Assembly (NCBI GenBank): GCA_937141935.1
Contig: CAKZQS010000039.1
Location: 1-52,360 of the forward strand
Direction of reading: 5' to 3'
Source: an uncultured Ectothiorhodospiraceae bacterium
GTDB taxonomy: Bacteria; Pseudomonadota; Gammaproteobacteria; Nevskiales; Oceanococcaceae
DNA: 52,360 bases
In this document: positions 1 through 6,013 of the stretch, piece after piece
How positions within the stretch are numbered: position 1 is the stretch's first letter
How the letters are laid out: every line of letters begins with the position of its first letter
Translations under genes and position numbers: made by a program
Notes under the pieces: model-generated
The model's input: only the letters and a program-made list of their open reading frames with translations
The model's database searches: none
What the model was told of the DNA's origin: nothing

Positions 1-1
1 C

Positions 2-76
2 CCGCCGCCCGGCTCGGGCACCGGCACCCAATCGGCCAGCTTCGTCTACCCGGTGCGCAACGGGGTCCAGCCTTAG
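2..76 (+). CDS. C-terminal end of an unidentified protein (partial)
   Basis: The window opens inside a plus-strand reading frame that ends at TAG 74-76. Only about 24 residues are visible. They start with a Pro/Gly/Ser/Thr-rich stretch and end in SFVYPVRNGVQP. This is too little to assign a family. The low-complexity stretch would fit an exported or linker-rich protein, but that is a guess. The frame is open to the window edge and is followed by a strong hairpin, as expected of a gene 3' end. Confidence 0.5.
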   Translation, partial: PPPGSGTGTQSASFVYPVRNGVQP

Positions 77-115
77 GGCAGCGGCGCATCGCAGCCGCCG
101 GCAAGGCTGCGGCAC

Positions 116-143
116 GGCGAGCGCGGTGCAGCCCGCGCTCGCC
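116..143. terminator. Strong GC hairpin after the first partial gene
   Basis: GGCGAGCGCGG (116-126) pairs perfectly with CCGCGCTCGCC (133-143) around the six-base loop TGCAGC. It lies 40 bases past the stop at 76. There is no T-run on either side, so it is not a textbook Rho-independent terminator. It may end transcription weakly or protect the 3' end of the mRNA. Confidence 0.45.
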
Positions 144-212
144 CCAGCCGATGCGACGGCTTGGGCCCCGGCTCCGCGGCGGGCCGCGCATAGCGCGAAA
201 GGACGCGCGGAT

Positions 213-233
213 TCGCCCGACCTATTCGGGCGA
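213..233. terminator. Hairpin 3' of the DMT-like gene
   Basis: TCGCCCGA (213-220) and TCGGGCGA (226-233) form an 8-bp stem with a five-base loop, 24 bases past the stop of the minus-strand gene that ends at 257. No T-run follows on the minus strand. It could serve both converging genes as a transcript end, but this rests on position and stem strength only. Confidence 0.35.
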
Positions 234-256
234 GCGGTGGACGGAGGGCGGGCGCC

Positions 257-721
257 CTAGCCGCGCGCCATCAGCACCGCGCCCGCAATCAGCAGGCCGG
301 CGCCGGCCACGCGCTGCAGGTTGGCCGCCTTCTCCGGCAGCCCGAGCAGGCCGAAGTGGTCGAAGACCAGGGAGGTGCACAGCTGCGCCGCCACCAGGGT
401 CGAAAACAGCACGCCCGCGCCGATCTTGGGCGCCGCCCACAGGGCCGTCACCACAAAGGTGGCGCCCAGCGTGCCGCCAATGAACCACAGGTGCGCGGGG
501 ACGGCCGCCAGCTCGCGCAGCGGCGGCCAGGGCGCACTGCGCGGCGTCAGCGCCAGCACCACCAGGCCCAGCACCGTCGCGCCCGCCAGGAAGTTGCACA
601 GGGCGGCGCGCACCGGCGAGTTGAGGTACTCGGCGAGCTGGGCGTTGAAGGCGGGCTGGGCCGACACGGCGGCACCGGCCAGCGCAATCAACAGGGTGGG
701 CAGCAGCAGGGAGCTAGACAC
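257..721 (-). CDS. DMT-superfamily membrane protein, DUF606/YdcZ-like
   Basis: A 154-residue hydrophobic protein with about five membrane helices: an N-terminal LLLPTLLIALAGAAVSAQPA segment, then segments near residues 38-60, 75-95, 98-115 and 130-152. The opening (ALAGAAVSAQPAFNAQLAEYLNSPVRAALCNF) and the LWFIGGTLGATFVV stretch match the single-domain DUF606/YdcZ branch of the drug/metabolite transporter superfamily, usually ~140-150 residues. The substrate is unknown. The start is GTG at 721; the only nearby ATG is out of frame. It stands alone between a hairpin and a tRNA gene on the same strand. Confidence 0.8.
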   Translation of the reverse strand: MSSSLLLPTLLIALAGAAVSAQPAFNAQLAEYLNSPVRAALCNFLAGATVLGLVVLALTPRSAPWPPLRELAAVPAHLWFIGGTLGATFVVTALWAAPKIGAGVLFSTLVAAQLCTSLVFDHFGLLGLPEKAANLQRVAGAGLLIAGAVLMARG

Positions 722-824
722 GGCATCGGCGGGCGCGGGTGTGCCGCCAATGTAGCCGCCAGGCGCCGCGCATGCCGCTGCGCGTGACCTTCGGCGCGGC
801 CGCGCAGGTCGCGCGCGGCGAGAT

Positions 825-900
825 TGGTGCCCGCTGAGGGATTCGAACCCCCGACCCCCTGATTACAAATCAGGTGCACTACCAGCTGTGCTAAGCGGGC
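825..900 (-). tRNA. tRNA-Thr (anticodon TGT)
   Basis: Read on the minus strand, acceptor arms GCCCGCT (900-894) and AGCGGGC (835-829) pair perfectly. The T-arm has the usual GGTTCGAATCC core. The anticodon loop is TTTGTAA on a CCTGA/TCAGG stem, giving anticodon TGT, which reads ACA threonine codons. The 3' end ACCA (discriminator plus CCA, 828-825) is encoded in the DNA. The total is 76 nt and all four arms are intact. It is a single tRNA, not in a cluster. Confidence 0.95.
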
Positions 901-995
901 ACGCCGTGGGCCGGCATTCTAGCAGGCGGCCTCCGGCCGCTCGTCCCGTCGCTTGCCCGCCGTCGCCGCCGCGCAGGCAGGCAAGGGCCGTTGCC

Positions 996-1592
996 TCAAG
1001 GGGCTGCAGCGTCCGGCGCGCTACCGCCGGGGGACGGCTGCGCGGAAGGGCGCAGGCCCCTACGGCGTGGCCCCGCGAGCGGCAGGCTCAGGGAAGCGAC
1101 AATGGCTTCCGTGCCGGGATTGATGCGACCGACGCCGCCGTTGGACAGGTGGTATCCCGCAATACCCACGCGGTAGTGGTCCCAGAAGCGCCAGGCCAGT
1201 TCCAGACCTGAGCGGAATTCCAGCTCATGGCCCAGACGCAGTTCATCACCCTCGCTGAACACCCCGGCCGCGAAACTCGGCGCCAGGACCCAGCGCGGCG
1301 CCAGCCACCATTCGTAGCGCAGCTCGGCATAGCTGTAGCGCGCGCCGCCACCGGCCCCGGCCACGCCGATGGCGGGCCGGAAGCGCGAGCCGCGGATCGG
1401 CGCGAAGCGGTAGGCGACGCCGAGACGGGTGGGCTTGCGCAGGCTGTCCTGAATGCCGACCTGACCGGCGCTGAGCTGCAACAGCGCGGGCTCGGCCTGG
1501 GCGGCTCGCGGCCAGCACAGTGCGAGCAGCGCCAGGGGCACGACGCAGGCCCAGGTGCGCAGAGCGCGGGGGTGGGTAGCTGGAGCGTTCAT
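996..1592 (-). CDS. PagL-like lipid A 3-O-deacylase (acyloxyacyl hydrolase)
   Basis: A 198-residue outer-membrane barrel candidate with a signal peptide at residues ~1-33 (cleavage near AAQAEP). PagL removes the 3-O acyl chain of lipid A at the outer membrane. The family's catalytic His, Ser and Glu appear as H148 and S150 in GYHLSNGGVG and E162 in NPGTEA. The H-to-S (+2) and H-to-E (+14) spacings equal those known from Pseudomonas PagL. A Pro/Arg/Gly-rich tail after the last strand (residues ~172-198) is unusual for a barrel that should end in an aromatic residue. The start at 1592 is chosen because the signal peptide begins there; an upstream in-frame start at 1640 adds only charged residues. 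No close partner genes. Confidence 0.8.
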   Translation of the reverse strand: MNAPATHPRALRTWACVVPLALLALCWPRAAQAEPALLQLSAGQVGIQDSLRKPTRLGVAYRFAPIRGSRFRPAIGVAGAGGGARYSYAELRYEWWLAPRWVLAPSFAAGVFSEGDELRLGHELEFRSGLELAWRFWDHYRVGIAGYHLSNGGVGRINPGTEAIVASLSLPLAGPRRRGLRPSAQPSPGGSAPDAAAP

Positions 1593-1710
1593 GCCCCGAA
1601 TTACGTTCGAGACCTTGTCGCGGTTGCCGGCCGTGACCAAGGTCCCGGCGAAGCCCGCTGGGGTGCCCTCCGCCGCGCACGGCCGGCAATAGCAGCCCCT
1701 CCCCTCTCGG

Positions 1711-2499
1711 CTACGAGCCCTCGGCCGCGGCCAGGAGGCGCAGGCCCTCGAGCACCAGGTGCTCGGCCAGGCGGAAGCGCGTGGCGTCCAGATAGGGCGC
1801 CAGCAGCGGCGCCCCGCCGCCGGTCAGCCACAGCGGGCCGATGCCCTCGGCCGCGGCTGCCGTCGCCGCGCGTTCCAGGCCGCCCACGGCCGACTGCAGT
1901 GCGCCGAGCAGGATGGCCTCCTCGGTATCGCAGGCCAGGTGCAGCCGCGCGGGCAATTCGGCGGCCGCCGCCGGTAGCGCGGTGTGCCCGCCCAAGGCTT
2001 CAATCAGCGCGCGCGGGCCGGGCGCGATCCAGCCGCCGAGGTGGCGCCCGTCGGCCGCGCAGGCGTCGAAGGTGGTGGCGGTGCCGATGTCGAGCACGCC
2101 GGCCGCGCCCGTCTGCGCAGCGCCCGCGCCACCGCCATCGGCGGCCGCGCGGCGGTGCGCGGCGGCCAGCGCCAGCCAGCGGTCCACGCCCCATTTGCGA
2201 TGGTCGGCATAGGCGCAGCGGATGCCCAGGCCGAGGGCCGGCGTCTGCGCCCAGTGGCTGTGCGCCGGCAGCAGCGCCGCCAGCGCCGCGCGGCGCTCGG
2301 GTCGGGCCACGCAGGCCACGTGCACCCGCGCCGGCGGCGCTTCGGCCAGCAGCGATTCCAGGCCGTCGTAATCCAGCTCGCGCACGGGCCCCAGGCCGGC
2401 TGCGCCCGTCTGCGTGCACAGCTTGACCCGGGTGTTGCCGGCGTCAATCAGCCAGCAACCGGCATCGGCCCGGGGATGGGCCTGGGCCTGCTCGTTCAT
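1711..2499 (-). CDS. coaX: Type III pantothenate kinase
   Basis: 262 residues. It phosphorylates pantothenate, the first step of coenzyme A synthesis, using the ASKHA-fold type III enzyme. The N-terminal phosphate motif is LIDAGNTRVK (residues ~17-26), followed by WGVDRWLALAAA and the second phosphate/adenosine motif VLDIGTATTFDA, then GGWIAPGPRALIEAL. All are diagnostic for CoaX and its Bvg accessory factor relatives. ATG 2499 overlaps the stop of the upstream thioesterase gene as ATGA, so the two are translationally coupled. A longer in-frame start upstream would only translate the thioesterase region out of frame. Confidence 0.93.
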   Translation of the reverse strand: MNEQAQAHPRADAGCWLIDAGNTRVKLCTQTGAAGLGPVRELDYDGLESLLAEAPPARVHVACVARPERRAALAALLPAHSHWAQTPALGLGIRCAYADHRKWGVDRWLALAAAHRRAAADGGGAGAAQTGAAGVLDIGTATTFDACAADGRHLGGWIAPGPRALIEALGGHTALPAAAAELPARLHLACDTEEAILLGALQSAVGGLERAATAAAAEGIGPLWLTGGGAPLLAPYLDATRFRLAEHLVLEGLRLLAAAEGS

Positions 2500-2990
2500 G
2501 CGCGCGGCGGGCGGGCGTAAGTGCCGGTGGCGTGGGCCACCAGCGTCTCGCCCTGCGTGATGTCGACACGCAGCACCACCAGCTTCTGCCCAAACTTGAG
2601 CACCCGCGCCGTCGCGCACATCGCGCCGGGCCGCGGCCGGCGCAGGAAGTGCATTTGCAGATCGGTGGTGACGGCCAGCAGCTCCGGCTCGGGCCGTTCG
2701 CGCAGCGCCCGCTGCAGCACCGCCGCGTACATCGCGGTATCCGCCAGCGCCATCATCGTGGGGCCGCTCACCGTGCCGCCGGGGCGCAGGTGGCGGGCCT
2801 CGGGCTGCAGGCAGACGCGCGCCTCGTCGGCGTCGAGGGCATCGATGCGCATGCCGCTGGCGGCCACGCTGGGCATGTGCTCGGCCAGCAGGGCGCTCAG
2901 CGCCGCGGCGGTGGGTGCGGCCGGGGTGGATTCGGCCGGGGTGGATTCGGCCCGGGTGGATTCGACCGGAGTGGATGCGGGTACAGACAT
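2496..2990 (-). CDS. PaaI-family hotdog acyl-CoA thioesterase
   Basis: 164 residues with one hotdog domain from about residue 30 to the end. The core HLRPGGTVSGPTMMALADTAMYAAVL is the PaaI/YbgC-type active-site helix region (G-x-V-S-G-P-T, then Asp), and VTTDLQMHFLRRPRPG is the typical following strand. Such enzymes hydrolyse acyl- or aryl-CoA esters; the substrate is unknown. The first ~28 residues are a repeat of STPAE/STRAE units and look disordered. Start ATG at 2990. It overlaps coaX by four bases, which links a CoA-ester hydrolase with CoA synthesis, although the coupling may have no deeper meaning. Confidence 0.85.
   Translation of the reverse strand: MSVPASTPVESTRAESTPAESTPAAPTAAALSALLAEHMPSVAASGMRIDALDADEARVCLQPEARHLRPGGTVSGPTMMALADTAMYAAVLQRALRERPEPELLAVTTDLQMHFLRRPRPGAMCATARVLKFGQKLVVLRVDITQGETLVAHATGTYARPPRA
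2928..2975. repeat. 15-bp tandem repeat inside the thioesterase 5' end
   Basis: About three and a half copies of a 15-base unit read on the plus strand as G(G/A)CCGGGGTGGATTC with one or two changes per copy. On the coding strand it gives the pentapeptide STPAE or variants. The unit length is a multiple of three, so copy-number change would not shift the frame. Confidence 0.8.
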
Positions 2991-3049
2991 TCGCGGATTA
3001 TGCCGCCGCCGGCGCTGTGGCAGCATGGGCCCAGCCACACGGAGTCCCC

Positions 3050-3688
3050 ATGCGCGCCCCCCAAATCTGGATCAGCGGCCACCGCCGCATGCGTATCGCC
3101 CGCCGCGTGCTGTACACGGCCATGGTGTGCAGCGTGTCGATCATCGTCTTCGTCTCCAGCGAGGATCGCGGCAGCACGCTGGCGCTGGCCGGCGAGCTGG
3201 TGCTGGCCCTGCTGGTGGCCAACCTGGCGCTGGTGGTCTGGGAGGTGCGCATGCTCTCGGCGGGCCTGGAAGAGGCGGGGCTGGAACGCAGCCAGCCGGC
3301 GCAGGCCGCGTTGGCGCGGGCCATCCGCCGCATGGTGGGCGTGCTGGTGGTGATGCTGGCGGCCGGCAGCGCGCTGATGCTGTGGGCCGCGCGCCTGCTG
3401 CCGCAGGACACCACCGGCGAATACGCGCTGCTGTTCTGGGTGCTGCTGGCCAGTGGCTTTGCGCTGTCGGTCTATGTCGCCGAGCTGATCACCCACCTGA
3501 TCCATGCCTTCGAAAGCGCGCTGCTGCACCTCTCCGACAACAACGGCGGCGGGGAAGAGGACGAAGACGCGGACCCGGTCGGTAACGCGGCGCAGGCCGC
3601 AGGCCCGGATTCGCACCTGACGCCGCCCAGCGGGGCGGAGGCGGACGCGCGTTCAGGCCAGGGCGTCAAAGACCAGCTTGGCTCCTAG
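3050..3688 (+). CDS. Unidentified inner-membrane protein with four helices
   Basis: 212 residues, not recognised as a named family. Four hydrophobic segments are visible: residues ~20-37 (VLYTAMVCSVSIIVFVS), ~43-65, ~95-117 (MVGVLVVMLAAGSALML) and ~126-152. The C-terminal ~45 residues are acidic and hydrophilic (GGGEEDEDADP) and probably cytoplasmic. ATG at 3050 has a GGAG ribosome site at 3041-3044; upstream in-frame starts read through the neighbouring gene's repeat. It is divergent from the thioesterase-coaX pair, and its 3' end overlaps the converging TauE/SafE gene by 36 bases. Confidence 0.7.
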   Translation: MRAPQIWISGHRRMRIARRVLYTAMVCSVSIIVFVSSEDRGSTLALAGELVLALLVANLALVVWEVRMLSAGLEEAGLERSQPAQAALARAIRRMVGVLVVMLAAGSALMLWAARLLPQDTTGEYALLFWVLLASGFALSVYVAELITHLIHAFESALLHLSDNNGGGEEDEDADPVGNAAQAAGPDSHLTPPSGAEADARSGQGVKDQLGS

Positions 3689-4444
3689 CAGGCCCATCAC
3701 CAGCTGGAAGATCTGGGCGAAGCGCTGCTGCGAGACCCGGTGCATGATGCGCCGGCCCAGCACGGTGCCCAGCACCACGGCCAGGGCCAGCACCGGGAAC
3801 CAGCCGGCGTAGCCCCCCAGCGCGACCCCGGCCCAGAGGTAGGCAGCGATCTTGACGATGTGGCCGATGGTCTGCACCAGCGCCAGCGTCGCCACCGTCT
3901 GCTCCTTGCGCCATTGCGGCGCGAAGAAAAACGGCGCCAGAATCAGCCCCGAGGCCCCCACCACCGGGCCGATCAAACCCTTCAGCACCCCGGCCACGAT
4001 CATCCGCCAGCGCAGCGGCAGCGCCTCGACGCGAGCCGGCTTGGGCAGCAGGTTGGCCAGCACGAACAGCCCCAGCAGCAGGCGCAACGCATCGGCATCG
4101 GCGCGCACCAGCCAGTGCGCCACCAAAAAGGGCCAGGGCAAGGCCACGGCGGCGCAGAGCAGGCCGTTGCGCCAGTCCACATCCCGCCAGTAGGCCACGG
4201 CCCGCGCGCCGTTGGAGACGCACTGCACGCCCGCATGCAGCAGCAGCGCCACCATCGGCCCCAGGCCCACGGCGTACATCGCGGCAATCAGGATGGTGCC
4301 GCCGCCAATGCCGGCCACCGCCGACAGCGTCGCGGCCAGGGCCGACACCACGGCGAGCAGGATGAGGGCGCCGCTCAGCACGGCGGCACAGGGCTGGGGG
4401 CAATCATGCGGCGGCAGTCTGCCCGTCGCTGCCGGCAGCGGCAA
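3653..4444 (-). CDS. TauE/SafE-family sulfite/organosulfonate exporter-like permease
   Basis: 263 residues with roughly seven to eight membrane helices. The N-terminal repeat motif LSAVAGIGGGTILIAAMYAVGL and the second-half counterpart GLIGPVVGASGLILAPFFFA form the two-fold signature of the TauE/SafE (DUF81) family, which exports sulfite, sulfoacetate or related small anions. Substrates vary widely and cannot be read from sequence. The length is normal for the family. The gene stands alone and converges on the four-helix membrane protein gene with a 36-base 3' overlap, so the two transcripts would be antisense at their ends. Confidence 0.88.
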   Translation of the reverse strand: MPLPAATGRLPPHDCPQPCAAVLSGALILLAVVSALAATLSAVAGIGGGTILIAAMYAVGLGPMVALLLHAGVQCVSNGARAVAYWRDVDWRNGLLCAAVALPWPFLVAHWLVRADADALRLLLGLFVLANLLPKPARVEALPLRWRMIVAGVLKGLIGPVVGASGLILAPFFFAPQWRKEQTVATLALVQTIGHIVKIAAYLWAGVALGGYAGWFPVLALAVVLGTVLGRRIMHRVSQQRFAQIFQLVMGLLGAKLVFDALA

Positions 4445-4551
4445 TCGGCGCGCGGACTGTTGACCGCGGCGGCGCGCTCAGGCACCGGACGCAGGACCGG
4501 GATCAGGCCTGGATCGGGCCTGGCACCGGGCCTGGAATCCGCCCCCTGGAT

Positions 4552-5016
4552 TCAATCCTCTTGCAGGCGCGCGCGCAGGGCCAGCCAGGCCGCGTGCGCG
4601 CTCGCTTCCAGCGGGGCCTGCAGCTCCAGCTCCGGCAGCAGGAGCTGATCCTGCGCCACCACGCCCGCATAGCGCCGCCGGCGCACGACCCGCCAGCCGC
4701 GGCGATACTCGCGGAAGCGGTCGCGGCTCAGGATGGCGCCGCCGGAACTCTTCGCCAGCGCGAGCAGATGCCCATCGGCGCTCTCGCCGCCCGGCACCTG
4801 CAGCACCTGCTGCGGCGCGTCCGCCAGCATCTGCGCATAGACCACCTGCTCGGCCTCGGGGAGCTGATAAGGCGTGCTGGCGTCGAAGACCAACCGGGCC
4901 GTCGCGCCCCGCGAGAGCACTGCCGACCAGGCCGCCAGCGGCACCCGCAAGGTGGGCGGCGCCCCGCACCAATAGGCGAGATTCAGCCCATCGATGACGA
5001 AGGGGGCCTCTGCCAT
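4552..5016 (-). CDS. NYN/Zc3h12a-like ribonuclease domain protein
   Basis: 154 residues. The opening FVIDGLNLAYW carries the conserved Asp of the NYN (PIN-like) nuclease fold and resembles the bacterial Zc3h12a-type RNase family. The later GGAILSRDRFREYR segment supplies the second acidic cluster of such folds (S-x-D-x-F). The C-terminal part is leucine- and glutamate-rich. It would be a metal-dependent cytoplasmic RNase acting on RNA, with unknown target. Start ATG 5016 lies just before the first beta strand. An in-frame ATG at 5079 adds 21 proline-rich residues and cannot be excluded, because neither start has a clear ribosome site. Confidence 0.7.
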   Translation of the reverse strand: MAEAPFVIDGLNLAYWCGAPPTLRVPLAAWSAVLSRGATARLVFDASTPYQLPEAEQVVYAQMLADAPQQVLQVPGGESADGHLLALAKSSGGAILSRDRFREYRRGWRVVRRRRYAGVVAQDQLLLPELELQAPLEASAHAAWLALRARLQED

Positions 5017-5231
5017 GGGATTCGGGTCCGGATCTTGCGGCGCATCGCGCGCGGGGCGCGGGGCGGATGGGAGCGGCATCACAGCAGGCGAGAACTGTGC
5101 AGGGCGCAACAGCATAGGCAATCCCGCCGCGCAGCTTCGATGGCCCCGCCGCGCGGGATGGCGCAGCACGGCCGCCGGGCCGCTGCGCCCCCTGCGCTGA
5201 GCTGAGCTGAGCTGGGCTGGGGCGGGCTGGC

Positions 5232-5310
5232 GGGGCTGGGTTCGCGGGGCTGGGTTCGCGGGCCGGATGCGCGGGCCGGATGCGCGGGCCGGATTCGCGG
5301 GGCTGGGCAC
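5232..5310. repeat. 13/14-bp tandem repeat upstream of tetR
   Basis: Six adjoining units: two of GGGGCTGGGTTCGC (5232-5259), two of GGGCCGGATGCGC (5260-5285), one of GGGCCGGATTCGC (5286-5298) and a degenerate last unit to 5310. It ends exactly one base before the putative -35 of the tetR promoter. It fills most of the 350-base gap between the RNase start and tetR; the rest of that gap (5017-5231) shows no gene. Confidence 0.85.
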
Positions 5311-5349
5311 TTGACGTCGCGCGAAAAGCATACATACTGGTCGGTATGT
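5311..5349 (+). promoter_or_regulatory. tetR promoter with TetR-type operator
   Basis: A good -35 (TTGACG, 5311-5316) and a weaker -10 (CATACT, 5333-5338, 16-base spacer) precede tetR. The inverted repeat ACATAC-N6-GTATGT (5332-5349) lies across the -10 and is the arm sequence common for AcrR-like TetR regulators. The overlap predicts repression of tetR and the downstream export genes by TetR itself, lifted by a ligand. Confidence 0.7.
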
Positions 5350-5370
5350 TCTCGCTCAGGAGAGCGTAGC

Positions 5371-5997
5371 GTGCCTGCCCTACCCCGCCGCGAGGCGGCC
5401 GACCAGACCCGTCAACACCTGCTGGAGGCGGCCTTTGCGGAGTTTCACCGCAACGGCTTTCGCGCGGCCAGCATCGACGCGATCCTCAAGGCCACCGGCG
5501 TCACCAAGGGGGCGTTGTACTACCACTTCCGCAACAAGGCGGAGCTGGGCTACGCGGTGGTCGAGGAGATCATCCGCCCCTTCGTCGAAGAGAACTGGAA
5601 GCCGGTCTGCCAGGCCGACAACATCATTGATGGCGCCATCGCCGTGCTGCATGCGCGCATGGCCGAGCGTTCGGACATTGCGCTGACGCTGGGCTGCCCC
5701 TTCAACAACCTGATCCAGGAAATGAGCCCGGTGGATGCCGGCTTTCGCGCCCGCCTGCAGGCCATCCTGGAGGACTGGCGCCAGGGCGTGGCCGCGGCCA
5801 TTGCCCGCGGGCAGGCCGAAGGCGACATCCGTGCCGATGTGGACCCCCAAGGCACTGCCGATTTCATCATCGCCGGCATCGAGGGCTGCATAGGCATGGC
5901 CAAGGGCGCCCAGAGCCAGACCTTTTACCAGGGCGGCATGCGCGGCCTGGAGCAGTACCTGAACAACCTGCGGGCCCCCGCCCGCAAGCCGCTGTAG
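5371..5997 (+). CDS. TetR/AcrR-family transcriptional repressor
   Basis: 208 residues. The N-terminal helix-turn-helix is RQHLLEAAFAEFHRNGFRAASIDAILKATGVTKGALYYHFRNKAELGYAVVEE, a complete TetR DNA-binding domain (residues ~12-60). The rest is an all-helical ligand domain with GCPFNNLIQEMSPVDAGFR, typical of the TetR_C group related to AcrR/YcdC-like regulators. GTG at 5371 is chosen because AGGAG sits at 5358-5363 and the HTH begins soon after; a longer reading to 5311 would start inside the promoter. It is 16 bases from the MMPL gene and is probably the local repressor of the whole export operon. Confidence 0.92.
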   Translation: MPALPRREAADQTRQHLLEAAFAEFHRNGFRAASIDAILKATGVTKGALYYHFRNKAELGYAVVEEIIRPFVEENWKPVCQADNIIDGAIAVLHARMAERSDIALTLGCPFNNLIQEMSPVDAGFRARLQAILEDWRQGVAAAIARGQAEGDIRADVDPQGTADFIIAGIEGCIGMAKGAQSQTFYQGGMRGLEQYLNNLRAPARKPL

Positions 5998-6013
5998 AGC
6001 CCGGAGAACCCCG

